NCBI RefSeq assembly: GCF_007992835.1
Contig: NZ_BKBA01000008.1
Span: 248,001-312,000, forward strand
Reading direction: 5' to 3'
DNA length: 64,000 bases
DNA from: Knoellia locipacati
GTDB taxonomy: Bacteria > Actinomycetota > Actinomycetes > Actinomycetales > Dermatophilaceae
Part shown: one piece after another, positions 44,270 to 54,399 of the stretch
Layout of the letters: every line of letters starts with the position of its first letter
Position numbering within the stretch: position 1 is the stretch's first letter
Notes under the pieces: model-generated
The model's database searches: none
Seen by the model: only the letters and a program-made list of their open reading frames with translations
Told to the model about the DNA's origin: nothing
Made by a program: the position numbers and the translations under genes

Positions 44270-44991
44270 TCGACGTCCGTTGGGTCTGGGCCTTCCTCGA
44301 CACCGTCGAGGCAGACGCCGACCGCTCGTGGGAGTTCTGGAGCACGGTGACGAGAGCTGCCCTCGCGCCGGCTCGTGGCCCGCGCGACGAGTTCTCGACG
44401 CTCGTCCCTGCCACTGGCGACGCGTGGGTCAAGCTCCAGAAGGTCCTCGACGGCGGTGGCGTGCACCTCGACCTGGACGTCGACGTCCCGCTGGCGGAGG
44501 CGGCGGAGGAGGCGGCCCGGCTCGGTGCCGCCGAGGTCCACCGCGCCGACGACGTCGTCGTCATGCGGTCACCGGCCGGCTTCACCTTCTGCCTCACGTC
44601 GTGGACCAACGCCGGCTCGGCCGCGGCACAGGTCCGCGACGGCGAGCCCGACCTGCTCGACCAGGTCTGCCTCGACGTCCCCGCCGACGGGTACGCCCGT
44701 GAGGTGGACTTCTGGGAGTCGCTCACCGGCTGGCCGAAGCGGCCCGGGTCGCTCCCGGAGTTCGTCTCGCTGACGCGACCGGACGGCATACCCGTGCGGT
44801 TGCTGTTCCAACGTCTCGGTGAGGCGAGCGGTGCGGCCCGCGGCCATGTCGACTTCGCCTGCCGCGACCGCGGGGCGAGCCGGGAGGTCCACGTCGCCGC
44901 CGGGGCGGGCGTCGTGTCCGAGCACGACTTCTGGACCGTGATGCGCGACCCCGTGGGGCGGGTCTACTGCCTCACCCACCGGCAGCCCTGA
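44266..44991 (+). CDS. VOC-fold (glyoxalase-like) protein
   Basis: 241 residues with two vicinal-oxygen-chelate modules. The first has WVWAFLDTVEADADRSWEFW and VHLDLDVDVPLAEAAEEAAR; the second has QVCLDVPADGYAREVDFWES and GHVDFACRD, ending VMRDPVGRVYCLTHRQP. Metal-ligand His/Glu positions are only partly evident, so it may bind without catalysis. Coupled to menC by a 4-nt overlap. Substrate unknown. Confidence 0.83.
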   Translation: MIDVRWVWAFLDTVEADADRSWEFWSTVTRAALAPARGPRDEFSTLVPATGDAWVKLQKVLDGGGVHLDLDVDVPLAEAAEEAARLGAAEVHRADDVVVMRSPAGFTFCLTSWTNAGSAAAQVRDGEPDLLDQVCLDVPADGYAREVDFWESLTGWPKRPGSLPEFVSLTRPDGIPVRLLFQRLGEASGAARGHVDFACRDRGASREVHVAAGAGVVSEHDFWTVMRDPVGRVYCLTHRQP

Positions 44992-44998
44992 GGATTCG

Positions 44999-45022
44999 CC
45001 CGCCACGTCACAGGCTGGCGGG
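44999..45022. terminator. hairpin after VOC gene
   Basis: CCCGCCA/TGGCGGG arms (44999-45005 and 45016-45022) with a 10-nt loop, 7 nt after the VOC stop. The next -10 box (TAGCGT, 45024-45029) follows at once. Confidence 0.55.
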
Positions 45023-45057
45023 TTAGCGTCGTCGGGAGCGACGGAGATGGAGGGTCG

Positions 45058-46287
45058 ATGGCGACCAAGGGTCTGCGAGGTCGGCGCAGTGCGCTCGAGC
45101 GTGCGCGCTCGGCGTGGGCGGACCGGCTCGGCCCCCGCCCCGTGACGACCGACGTCGACGACACGATCGTCGACAGCTGGGACCGCAGCGCCGGCCACGT
45201 GTCCGAGGGCATGACCGAGGCGCCCATGGCCGACCCCGACCAGACCCGCGCCGAGTTCGAGGACTCGCCCCTGCACGTCGCCGTCGGCAACATCTCGACC
45301 GAGCTCCGCAGGGCCGCCGAGGACGGTGACCTCGTCGTCGCCGTCACCGACCGCGACACCCGGATCCTGTGGACCTACGGCGGACGCGTCATGCGGCGCA
45401 AGGCCGAGCGGGTGAACTTCGTCCCCGGTGGGCGGTGGGACGAGGAGAGCGTCGGCACCAACGCGCTCAGCCTCGCGCAGCAGACCGGCCGGACGCAGAC
45501 GGTCTTCTCGGCCGAGCACTTCGCGCCGATCGTCCACAACTGGGTCTGCTGGGCCGCGCCGGTCCACGACCCGACGACGGGCGAGCAGATCGGCGTCCTC
45601 GACCTGTCGACGACGTGGGACCGCACCCACCCCATCGGCGCCGCCACCGCGACGGCCCTCGCGGCCCTCCTCGAGCGCGAGATCCCGCGCGGCGGGCTCG
45701 CGGGGGTGACGCCCCAGCTGGGCACGGGGCTGACGCTGCGGATCCTCGGTGCCGCCGAGGCCCACCTCGACGGGGCCCGGCTGCTGCTCACCCGGCGCCA
45801 GAGCGAGATCCTCGCCCTGCTCGCCCTCCATCCCGAGGGGCTCACCCTCGACGCCCTGCACGCCGCGCTCTACGGCGATGCCCGGGTCTCGCCGTCGACC
45901 CTCAAGGCCGAGGTGTCGCACTTGCGGCACGCCCTCGGCGGCCGGCTCTCGTCCCGGCCCTACCGCCTCGACCTGCCCGTGACCTGCGACGCCCTCACCG
46001 TCACCGAGGCGGTCCGCGCCCGGGATGTGCAGCGAGCGGTCGAGCACTACGGCGGGGACCTCGTCCCGGGCACCGAGTCGCCCGAGCTGACGTCCACGGG
46101 GGAGTACCTCGCCGTCGCCGTCCGCGAGTCGCTGCTCGCCGACCCGCGCCCGGACGTCGTCGTCCGCTACGCCCGGGCGGTGCCGTGGGACGTCGAGGTC
46201 GTCGAGCGGGCGCTCGCGGTCCTGGGCGACCGGCCGCACCCGGCGCGGGCCGAGCTCGTGGCCCAGGCGCGCGCCGCCAACCTCTGA
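45058..46287 (+). CDS. GAF-domain transcriptional regulator with C-terminal winged helix
   Basis: 409 residues. The N-terminal part resembles AcoR-type activators: a helical lead (RRSALERARSAWADRL), then a GAF domain at about 80-210 (LVVAVTDRDTRILWTYGG, WDEESVGTNALSLA, HNWVCWAAPVHDPTTGEQIG). There is no sigma54 AAA domain. Instead, residues 225 to about 330 carry an OmpR/SARP-like winged helix (LLLTRRQSEILALLALHPEG, SPSTLKAEVSHLRHALGG). GGAGGG precedes the ATG, and TAGCGT (45024-45029) gives the promoter. It precedes the aldehyde dehydrogenase-DUF779 pair and probably activates it in response to an aldehyde, alcohol or acetoin-like signal (inference). Confidence 0.85.
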   Translation: MATKGLRGRRSALERARSAWADRLGPRPVTTDVDDTIVDSWDRSAGHVSEGMTEAPMADPDQTRAEFEDSPLHVAVGNISTELRRAAEDGDLVVAVTDRDTRILWTYGGRVMRRKAERVNFVPGGRWDEESVGTNALSLAQQTGRTQTVFSAEHFAPIVHNWVCWAAPVHDPTTGEQIGVLDLSTTWDRTHPIGAATATALAALLEREIPRGGLAGVTPQLGTGLTLRILGAAEAHLDGARLLLTRRQSEILALLALHPEGLTLDALHAALYGDARVSPSTLKAEVSHLRHALGGRLSSRPYRLDLPVTCDALTVTEAVRARDVQRAVEHYGGDLVPGTESPELTSTGEYLAVAVRESLLADPRPDVVVRYARAVPWDVEVVERALAVLGDRPHPARAELVAQARAANL

Positions 46288-46292
46288 CGGGG

Positions 46293-46329
46293 TCGGCCAA
46301 CCTTCGACCAACCCTCCCCGACCTAGCGT
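46293..46329 (+). promoter_or_regulatory. 11-bp-phased direct repeats and -10 before aldehyde dehydrogenase gene
   Basis: TCGGCCAACC (46293-46302) and TCGACCAACC (46304-46313) are direct repeats 11 bp apart, ending 10 bp before a -10 box TAGCGT (46324-46329). There is no good -35. This layout is what SARP/OmpR-type winged-helix activators use, and the upstream gene encodes such a domain. Confidence 0.6.
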
Positions 46330-46383
46330 CCGTCCCAGACGGTGATGCAGTGGCGCGTCGCCCGTGGACAAGGAGGTCCGGTC

Positions 46384-47901
<1,518 letters not shown>

Positions 47902-47902
47902 G

Positions 47903-48292
47903 ATGACCAAGCCATCGGTGGCGACCCGCGTCGAGCTCACGGACCCTGCCGCGGAGCTCCTCGCGCGACTGGAGCGCATCCACGGTGCGCTCATGTTCCA
48001 CCAGTCGGGCGGGTGCTGCGACGGGTCGTCACCGATGTGCTTTCCGGCCGGGGAGTTCATCACCTCGGATGCCGACGTGCTGCTCGGCACGTTGGCGCCC
48101 GAGGGCGTGACGCCGATCGAGTTCTGGATGAGCCGCTCGCAGTACGAGTACTGGAAGCACACCCACCTCACCGTCGACGTCGTCCCCGGGCGCGGCTCGG
48201 GGTTCTCGGTCGAGGCACCCGAGGGCGTGCGCTTCCTGATCCGGAGCCGGCTCATGACCCAGGAGGAGCTGGAGGCGTTCGACCTGCTGTGA
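47903..48292 (+). CDS. DUF779 family protein
   Basis: 129 residues. The defining motif is FHQSGGCCDGSSPMCFP; later blocks are VEFWM-like (IEFWMSRSQYEYWKHTHLTV) and FSVEAPEGVRFLIRSR. The paired Cys suggest metal or thiol chemistry. It accompanies ExaC-type aldehyde dehydrogenases in many bacteria; the function is not known to me. The ATG is 1 nt after the dehydrogenase stop. Confidence 0.9.
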   Translation: MTKPSVATRVELTDPAAELLARLERIHGALMFHQSGGCCDGSSPMCFPAGEFITSDADVLLGTLAPEGVTPIEFWMSRSQYEYWKHTHLTVDVVPGRGSGFSVEAPEGVRFLIRSRLMTQEELEAFDLL

Positions 48293-48333
48293 GACGGCCT
48301 CCGTCGCGTATGCCGTCCGCCCACGTCCGGACA

Positions 48334-48339
48334 TAGGCT
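48334..48339 (+). promoter_or_regulatory. -10 box of leaderless MFS gene
   Basis: TAGGCT ends 7 nt before GTG 48347. A GTATGCCG octamer (48308-48315) lies in the spacer region upstream. Confidence 0.45.
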
Positions 48340-48346
48340 TCCTCGC

Positions 48347-49633
48347 GTGCCGCTGCTCCTCGACCTCGAACCGCTGAGGAGCAACACCGACTACCGGCGC
48401 CTGTATGCCGGGTTCACCCTGTCGAACATCGGCTCCCAGCTCGCTGTCGTCGCGATCGGGCTCCAGGTCTACGACCTGACCCGGTCGACGGCGTCGGTGG
48501 GCGTCGTCGGGCTCTGCGCCCTCGTGCCGCTCGTCGTCATGGGCCTCTACGGCGGGACGCTCGTCGACCACTTCGACCGGCGCATCGTCGGGCTCGTGGC
48601 GCAGTCGGTCGCGTTCGTCGTGTCCGTGCTCTGCGCGCTGCAGGCGTGGATGGGCAACAGCTCGGTGCTCGTGCTCTACGCGCTCGTCGCCGCGTGGAAC
48701 GCCGCGTTCGCGGTGTCGTCGCCGGCCCGCACGTCGATCTATCCGCGCATCCTGCGCCGCGAGCAGCTGCCCGCCGCCAACGCGCTGTCGGTGTTCGCGA
48801 TGAACGCCTCGATGACCGTCGGGCCGCTGCTCGCCGGCCTGCTCGTCGACTGGGGCGGGTTCCGCGCGGCCTACACCGTCGACGCCGTCATCACCACGGC
48901 CGCGCTGTGGGGCCTGGCCCGGTTGCCCTCCCTCCCACCGGAACCCGGCGACTCCGGTGAGGCGACGTCCACGAGGCGAGCACCCGGCATACGGTCGGTT
49001 CTCGATGGCTTCTCGTTCCTCGCGACCCGGCCCAACGTCCGGATGACCTTCATCGCCGACATCTGCGCGATGGTGCTCGCCCAGCCCCGCGTGCTCTTCC
49101 CGGCGGCCGGTGCGGTGATCTTCGGCGGGGGCGCGACGACCGTCGGGCTGCTGTCGGCGGCGGCCGCGGTGGGCGGCATCGGGGCGATGTTCTTCTCGGG
49201 CCGGCTGGGCTCGGTGATCCACCAGGGCAGGGCGATCCTCGTCTCGATCGTCGGGTGGGGCGCGGCGATCGCGGGGCTGGGCGCGGCGATGCTCGCCGCC
49301 GGCGACGTGCTCACCCGTGGGCAGGCGCTCTGGGTCGGGCTCGTGGCGATGGCCGTCGCGGGTGGGTCGGACTCGGTGAGCGCGGTGTTCCGGACGACGA
49401 TCCTCCAGTCAGCGACGCCGGACCACCTGCGTGGTCGCCTCCAGGGCGTGTTCATCGTCGTCGTCGCGGGTGGGCCGCGCCTGGGTGAGCTGCTCGGCGG
49501 GTTCGTCGCCGAGAACATCGGTGAGGGGATGACGGCTCTGGTGGGCGGGTTCGCCTGTGTCGCAGCGATCGTCGTCCTCGCGCGGGTGACGCCGGGGTTC
49601 CTGCGCTACGACGCGCGCAACCCCACCCCCTGA
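48347..49633 (+). CDS. MFS transporter (EntS/enterobactin exporter-like)
   Basis: 428 residues with twelve predicted helices. LYAGFTLSNIGSQLAVVAIG, GLYGGTLVDHFDRRIVGLVA (the MFS loop 2-3 motif) and GSDSVSAVFRTTILQSATPD followed by LRGRLQGVFIVVVAGGPRLG place it in the MFS_3/EntS-like group. Such proteins export siderophores or drugs; no siderophore genes are nearby. GTG start from a leaderless promoter. Convergent with the SDR gene, with a 4-nt gap. Confidence 0.88.
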   Translation: MPLLLDLEPLRSNTDYRRLYAGFTLSNIGSQLAVVAIGLQVYDLTRSTASVGVVGLCALVPLVVMGLYGGTLVDHFDRRIVGLVAQSVAFVVSVLCALQAWMGNSSVLVLYALVAAWNAAFAVSSPARTSIYPRILRREQLPAANALSVFAMNASMTVGPLLAGLLVDWGGFRAAYTVDAVITTAALWGLARLPSLPPEPGDSGEATSTRRAPGIRSVLDGFSFLATRPNVRMTFIADICAMVLAQPRVLFPAAGAVIFGGGATTVGLLSAAAAVGGIGAMFFSGRLGSVIHQGRAILVSIVGWGAAIAGLGAAMLAAGDVLTRGQALWVGLVAMAVAGGSDSVSAVFRTTILQSATPDHLRGRLQGVFIVVVAGGPRLGELLGGFVAENIGEGMTALVGGFACVAAIVVLARVTPGFLRYDARNPTP

Positions 49634-49637
49634 CCGT

Positions 49638-50471
49638 TCACGCCCCGGTCGGCGGCTCGATCCACGTGCCGGTGTCGTCGACGACGCGGGAGCCGTCGAG
49701 GTCCGCGAGCGAGAGTCCGACGAAGGTCCGCGCGGCCTCGGAGGTCTGCCACCGGAAGCGGTACTCGGCGCTCGTCGCCGCGTCCGCGACGGCCGCACCG
49801 GCGTCGGCGGCGCTCTGGGCGTTGGCGAACGACCCGGCCGCGCGCGCCAGGTAGGCGTCGAGCTGGGCGGCATACGGCCCGGGGGCGATGCGCACGCCGT
49901 TGTCGACGAAGTCGCTCCCGACGGCGGCGGGCTCGACGACGCTGACCCACACCCCGACCGAGCGGGCGACCGGGGCGAGCGACTGCATGAAGCCCTCGAC
50001 CGCGAACTTCGCGCCGCAGTAGGCATCGGCGAACGGCTGGCCGACGACACCACCGACGCTGCTCACGGTGAGGATGCGCCCCTCGCCGGCCTCGCGCATG
50101 AGGGGGAGGGCGGCGCGGGTGAGGTTCACCGGGCCGAGGTAGTTGACGTCGAGCTGGGCCTGCACGTCGGCCGTCGACAGCTGCTCGGCCGTCCCCACGA
50201 GCCCCTGGCCGGCATTGTTGACGAGGACGTCGAGCCGGCCGTGGTCGGCGTGCACCTGCTCCACGAGGGCCGTCGCCGCGGCGTGGTCGGTGACGTCGAG
50301 CGGCCGGACGTCGAGCGTGACGCCTGCTGCGTCGGCGGCCTCGCGCAGCCGTGTCGCACGACCCGTGTCGCGCATCGTCGCCACGACCGTGTGGCCGCGG
50401 CGGGCCAGCTCGACGGCGGCGTGCAGGCCGATGCCGGAGGACGTGCCGGTGAGAAGTGCGACGGGTCCCAT
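49638..50471 (-). CDS. short-chain dehydrogenase/reductase (classical SDR)
   Basis: 277 residues. Cofactor loop ALLTGTSSGIGLHAAVELAR, VLVNNAGQGLVGTAEQ, catalytic Ser in LTVSSVGGVVGQPFADAYCG, with Tyr and Lys in the YCGAKFAVEG segment. The substrate is unknown. ATG 50471 lies 2 nt after the mycothione reductase stop with GGAGAG upstream, so the two are cotranscribed. Confidence 0.9.
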   Translation of the reverse strand: MGPVALLTGTSSGIGLHAAVELARRGHTVVATMRDTGRATRLREAADAAGVTLDVRPLDVTDHAAATALVEQVHADHGRLDVLVNNAGQGLVGTAEQLSTADVQAQLDVNYLGPVNLTRAALPLMREAGEGRILTVSSVGGVVGQPFADAYCGAKFAVEGFMQSLAPVARSVGVWVSVVEPAAVGSDFVDNGVRIAPGPYAAQLDAYLARAAGSFANAQSAADAGAAVADAATSAEYRFRWQTSEAARTFVGLSLADLDGSRVVDDTGTWIEPPTGA

Positions 50472-50473
50472 GG

Positions 50474-51898
50474 TCACTCTCCGGGGAGGTCGAGTCCGAG
50501 GAGGGCGTTCTCGACGACCTCGGCGAGGGCGGGGTGGATCCAGTACTGGCCGCGGGCGACCTCGCGCGCCGACTGCCCGAACGACGCCGCCTGGATGAGC
50601 GGCTGGATGAGCGTCGACGCCTGCGGGCCCATGCAGTGCGCGGACAGCAGCAGGCCCGTGGTCGGGTCGGCGTAGACGGAGAGGATGCCGGTGGTGTCCT
50701 CGAGGGCCCACCCGTATGCCGTGTCGCCGAAGGACTGCGTGTAGCTCACGTAGGGCGTGCCGGCCTCGTCGAGCTCGGCCCGCGTGGGTCCGAACGCGGC
50801 GATCTGGGGGTGTCCGAAGACGGCGTGCGGGACGAAGCGGTGGTCGGCGTCCATGGGCGTGGCGTCGGGGTCGCGGTGGCGGCCGGTGTCGACGGCGAGG
50901 TTGTGCGCGACGACGCGCGCCTCGTGGTTGGCGACGTGCTTGAGCTGCCACGTGTTCGCGACGTCACCGAGCGCCCAGACCCCGTCGGCGGTGGTGCGCT
51001 GCTGCTCGTCGACGACGACCACGCCGCGGTCGTCGAGCTCGATGCCGGCGGCCTCGACCCCGAGCCGTGAGCCGTTGGGCGTGCGGCCGACCGCGACGAG
51101 GACCGCGTCGACCTCGACGTCGGTGTCGCCGTCGAGCCCCTTGAGGGCGAGGGTCCACGTGCCGGTGTCGGAGCGCGTGGCCGACGACACGACGGTCTCG
51201 AGCCGCAGGTCGTGGCGCCCGCGGGCCAGCTCGGTGTAGCGCCGCGAGATGGCCTCGTCCTCGGCCCGGAGCAGGCGGCCCGAGCGCTGGACCTGGGTGA
51301 CCTCGACGCCCAGCGAGCTGAAGACGTGCGCGAACTCGCAGGCGACGAACCCGCCGCCGATGATCGCCATCCGCTGAGGCAGCTCGTCCATGCGCATCAC
51401 GGTGTCGCTCGTGTGGACGCCACGGGCGGGGTCGACCCGGTCGAGACCGTCGACGTCGAGCAGGTCCGCGCGCGAGCCGGCGGCCACGACGACGCGGTCG
51501 GCCGTGATCTCCTCACCGGTCGACAGCGCGAGGCGACGCTCGCCGACGAAACGGGCGGTCGCGGCATACACGGTCACGAAGTCCTGGCTGCGCCGGTAGC
51601 GCTCACCACCCGCGGCGATCTGGTCGATCCGGTCGGTGAAGATCCGGTCGCGGATGGCCGGCCAGTCGACCTCGACCTCGCGGCTGATGTGCACCCCGAG
51701 CCGCTCGGCCTCGCGGGACTCGAGCACGCGGTCGGCGGGCAGGACGAGCATCTTGGTCGGGATGCAGCCGACGTTGAGGCAGGTGCCCCCGAACGTGCCC
51801 TCCTCGACGATGGCGATGTCGAGCCCGTCGAGCTCCGGGGTGAGGAGCGAGTTGCCCGACCCGGTGCCGATGATGATCAGGTCGTGGTGGGTCGCCAT
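50474..51898 (-). CDS. mtr: mycothione reductase
   Basis: 474 residues. NADPH-dependent flavoenzyme that regenerates mycothiol from its disulfide. TGSGNSLLTPELDG at the FAD site, the redox disulfide GTFGGTCLNVGCIPTKM (Cys40, Cys45), AIIGGGFVACEFAHVFSSLG, LKHVANHEARVVAHNL and the C-terminal QYWIHPALAEVVENALLGL, which is the mycothione reductase pattern rather than glutathione reductase or lipoamide dehydrogenase. ATG 51898 lies 6 nt from TACGCT (51905-51910); the longer reading frame upstream is spurious. Presence of mtr implies mycothiol. Confidence 0.93.
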   Translation of the reverse strand: MATHHDLIIIGTGSGNSLLTPELDGLDIAIVEEGTFGGTCLNVGCIPTKMLVLPADRVLESREAERLGVHISREVEVDWPAIRDRIFTDRIDQIAAGGERYRRSQDFVTVYAATARFVGERRLALSTGEEITADRVVVAAGSRADLLDVDGLDRVDPARGVHTSDTVMRMDELPQRMAIIGGGFVACEFAHVFSSLGVEVTQVQRSGRLLRAEDEAISRRYTELARGRHDLRLETVVSSATRSDTGTWTLALKGLDGDTDVEVDAVLVAVGRTPNGSRLGVEAAGIELDDRGVVVVDEQQRTTADGVWALGDVANTWQLKHVANHEARVVAHNLAVDTGRHRDPDATPMDADHRFVPHAVFGHPQIAAFGPTRAELDEAGTPYVSYTQSFGDTAYGWALEDTTGILSVYADPTTGLLLSAHCMGPQASTLIQPLIQAASFGQSAREVARGQYWIHPALAEVVENALLGLDLPGE

Positions 51899-51904
51899 GA
51901 CAGC

Positions 51905-51915
51905 AGCGTATGCCG
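51905..51915 (-). promoter_or_regulatory. -10 box of leaderless mtr, overlapping a GTATGCCG octamer
   Basis: Minus-strand TACGCT (51905-51910) is 6 nt from ATG 51898. Its first bases belong to the octamer at 51908-51915, so the octamer also forms part of a promoter. Confidence 0.5.
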
Positions 51916-52155
51916 GGTGCCCGCGTGCCGTTCCGGCCGCCGGTCGGCTCACCTTTCCCGCCCGGAGTGGGTTCCGTGCACTGGGCCCGGCGTCGGCACC
52001 CCTGCGAAGCGCACGTTTCCGGGGTGCAGTCGCGTTCGCGCCACGAACCCGACCGGGGCGCGCCGACGACTTCACCTCGCCCCAGTGCTCGGCGCAGGCT
52101 GGTCACCCCGCCGACTCGACGACCTCGAACCCCCGTACGACCCCACCGACCAGCG

Positions 52156-53448
52156 CTACGTCCCCGACGACTGGGTCCCCGATGACGAAATCTCAGCCGC
52201 CTGACCAACCTGTCCAGCCTCGCCCACCTCGTCGAGGTCGGTGAGGTCGTGCAGCGTGCGGATTCGACTCAACAGGACGATCGCCACCTGGACCGCCCCG
52301 ACCGCAGCGAACGCGACGAGCGCCCACCGCGCCCCGACCCACGTCGCCACGAGACCCGCGACGAGACCGCCGACCGGGATCGCGCCCCACGACACGAACC
52401 GCACCGTCGCCATGACGCGCGACAGCATCTCGGGCGGACTCGCCTGCTGCCGGTAGGTCCGGGTCGCGGTGCTGAACACGACCACGCCGCCCGAGAAGAC
52501 GATGTTGCCGAGCGCGAAGGCGGCCCACGCCAGCCACCCGGTCCCGAGCGGGATGAGCAGCCCGCCGACGAACGACACGACCGACGCTGCGACGCAGGCC
52601 CGCGCGGACCCGAGCGCACGGACGATGCGAGGGGACAGTGCCGCACCGATGAGGGCGCCGACCCCCTCAGCGGCGAGCAGAAAGCCGACGAACGCAGCAG
52701 GGGTGTCGAGGTCGCGCACGAGATAGAGCGCGAAGAGCGCCATCTGGGCGCCGCACACGAAGTTCACGGCGGTGGCCGACCACATGCACGGGGCCATCAC
52801 CGGGTGCCGTGACACGAACCGCCACCCCTCGCCGATCATCTGCCGCATCGGCGGGCGGTCGTCGGAAGTCGTCGCGGCGGGCCGACTCGGCAGTGTCCGC
52901 AGGAGCACCGCGGACACCAGATAGCTCACGGCATCGACGAGCAGCGTCGGCACCGCGCCGAGCAGCTGGATCGCGAGTCCGCCGACCGAGGGCCCGCCGA
53001 GCTGCGTCGTCGCGTGCGTCCCCGACATGAGGCTGTTGCGCTCGTGCAGCTGGTCCCGGGGGACGACGAGCGGCAGGAAGGTCGAGTTCGCCACGTCGAA
53101 GACCACGTCCGCGAACCCGACGACGAGGGCCACGACGACGAGCTGGGCGATGCTGAGGTGGCCGGTCCACCACGTGACGGGCACCGAGGCGACCGCGACG
53201 GCTCGGGCGAGGTCCATGGTCACCTGTGTGCCGCGTAGGGGGAGCCGGGCCACGAGCGCACCGGCGGGCAGGCCCATGACGAGCCACGCGGCATACGCGG
53301 CGGCAGCGATGAGTCCCATCTGGAACGGTGTCGCGTCGAGCACGGTGATCGCGGTGAGCGGCAGGGCGATCGACCCGACCGCCGAGCCCAGGTTGCTCGT
53401 CGCGCTGGCTCCCCAGTAGGTCCAGAACGACCGTGCGTTCCCGGTCAT
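52156..53448 (-). CDS. MFS transporter, divergent from HxlR-peroxiredoxin fusion
   Basis: 430 residues, twelve helices. RSFWTYWGASATSNLGSAVG, GLPAGALVARLPLRGTQVTM (loop 2-3) and LVVPRDQLHERNSLMSGTHA resemble macrolide-efflux/MFS_3 pumps. ATG 53448 is preceded by GGAGGG at 7 nt; the long upstream reading frame on this strand is antisense to the regulator and is rejected. A thiol-based regulator is encoded divergently, so export of an electrophile, quinone or antibiotic is a reasonable guess. Confidence 0.87.
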   Translation of the reverse strand: MTGNARSFWTYWGASATSNLGSAVGSIALPLTAITVLDATPFQMGLIAAAAYAAWLVMGLPAGALVARLPLRGTQVTMDLARAVAVASVPVTWWTGHLSIAQLVVVALVVGFADVVFDVANSTFLPLVVPRDQLHERNSLMSGTHATTQLGGPSVGGLAIQLLGAVPTLLVDAVSYLVSAVLLRTLPSRPAATTSDDRPPMRQMIGEGWRFVSRHPVMAPCMWSATAVNFVCGAQMALFALYLVRDLDTPAAFVGFLLAAEGVGALIGAALSPRIVRALGSARACVAASVVSFVGGLLIPLGTGWLAWAAFALGNIVFSGGVVVFSTATRTYRQQASPPEMLSRVMATVRFVSWGAIPVGGLVAGLVATWVGARWALVAFAAVGAVQVAIVLLSRIRTLHDLTDLDEVGEAGQVGQAAEISSSGTQSSGT

Positions 53449-53471
53449 GCCATGCCCTCCGCATCTAATGA

Positions 53472-53496
53472 GTTCCAATATGGAACGGACTATACT
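53472..53496. promoter_or_regulatory. operator palindrome and promoter of HxlR-peroxiredoxin gene
   Basis: GTTCCAATATGGAAC (53472-53486) has 6-bp perfect arms. It is followed by the -10 TATACT (53491-53496), 6 nt before ATG 53503. It lies between the divergent MFS and regulator genes, so an HxlR dimer could repress both. The tract is strikingly AT-rich for the window. Confidence 0.68.
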
Positions 53497-53502
53497 CACG
53501 TC

Positions 53503-54399
53503 ATGCGCCGAGAGGACCTGTCCGACGAGGACTGCGGCATCGCCCAGTCCCTCGGCGTGCTCCGGGACTGGTGGACCTTCCTCATCGTCCGCGACGTCGC
53601 CGGCGGGGCCACCCGCTTCGACGCCCTCCAGGCTGAGCTGGGCATCAGCCGTCGCGCGCTCAGCGAACGGCTCACCGGCCTCGTCGACGACGGCGTGCTC
53701 GACCGCGTCGCCTACTCGCAGCGCCCGCTGCGCCACGAGTACGTCCTCACGGCAAAGGGCGAGGCGCTCCTCCCGGTCCTCGTCGCCCTCCAGGACTGGG
53801 GTGCCCGCCACGTCCTCGGCGACGGCTCGGTGAGCGCCGGAATCACCCTGGGCTCGGCCGAGGCGCGCCGCGTCGGTGACCTCGTGGGCCAGGCGCTGCC
53901 AGCGGTCATCCTGACCGGCCACGACGGCATACCGGTCGATCTGTCGTCCCTGGGCTCGTGCGCCGTTCTCTTCTGTATGCCGGGGGCCTGGGCCCCTGCG
54001 GCACAGGGCTATCCGCCGGGCTGGGGTGAGATCCCCGGTGCGGCCGGGTGCACCGTCGAGGCGAAGGCGTATGCCGCGGCGCAGACCGCGTTCGTCGAGC
54101 GTGGCGTCGTAGTGCACGGCGTGAGCACCCAGAGGCCGGACCAGCAGGCGGCGTTCGCCGGGCATGCGGACCTGCCCTACGTGCTGCTGTCCGACGAGGA
54201 CCTGCGGTTAGCGGGGTCGCTGCGGCTGCCGACCTTCCGGTCCGGGGGCGTCGACCGGCTCAAGCGCTGCACGCTGGTGCTCGACCCGGCGGGGGTGGTC
54301 CGGGCGGTACAGGCTCCGGTGACAGACCCGGCGGCCTCGGCCCTCGAGGTGCTGGCGATCGTCGACGACCTCGTCGAGGGGGCCATGGCTCGACGCTGA
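53503..54399 (+). CDS. HxlR-type winged helix fused to a peroxiredoxin-like domain
   Basis: 298 residues. Residues 1 to about 110 are an HxlR/MarR-like DNA-binding domain: DEDCGIAQSLGVLRDWWTFL with Cys11 at the position of the sensing Cys of YodB/HypR, ISRRALSERLTGLVDDGVLD, then RHEYVLTAKGEALLPVL. Residues 128-290 look like a redoxin: AVLFCMPGAWAP, EIPGAAGCTVEAKAY (candidate peroxidatic Cys183), GVVVHGVSTQRPDQQAAF, LPYVLLSDEDLRLAGSL and RCTLVLDPAGVVRAV. One chain thus carries a DNA reader and a peroxide-reactive fold. Divergent from an MFS pump and close to mycothione reductase. Leaderless ATG 53503. Confidence 0.85.
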   Translation: MRREDLSDEDCGIAQSLGVLRDWWTFLIVRDVAGGATRFDALQAELGISRRALSERLTGLVDDGVLDRVAYSQRPLRHEYVLTAKGEALLPVLVALQDWGARHVLGDGSVSAGITLGSAEARRVGDLVGQALPAVILTGHDGIPVDLSSLGSCAVLFCMPGAWAPAAQGYPPGWGEIPGAAGCTVEAKAYAAAQTAFVERGVVVHGVSTQRPDQQAAFAGHADLPYVLLSDEDLRLAGSLRLPTFRSGGVDRLKRCTLVLDPAGVVRAVQAPVTDPAASALEVLAIVDDLVEGAMARR

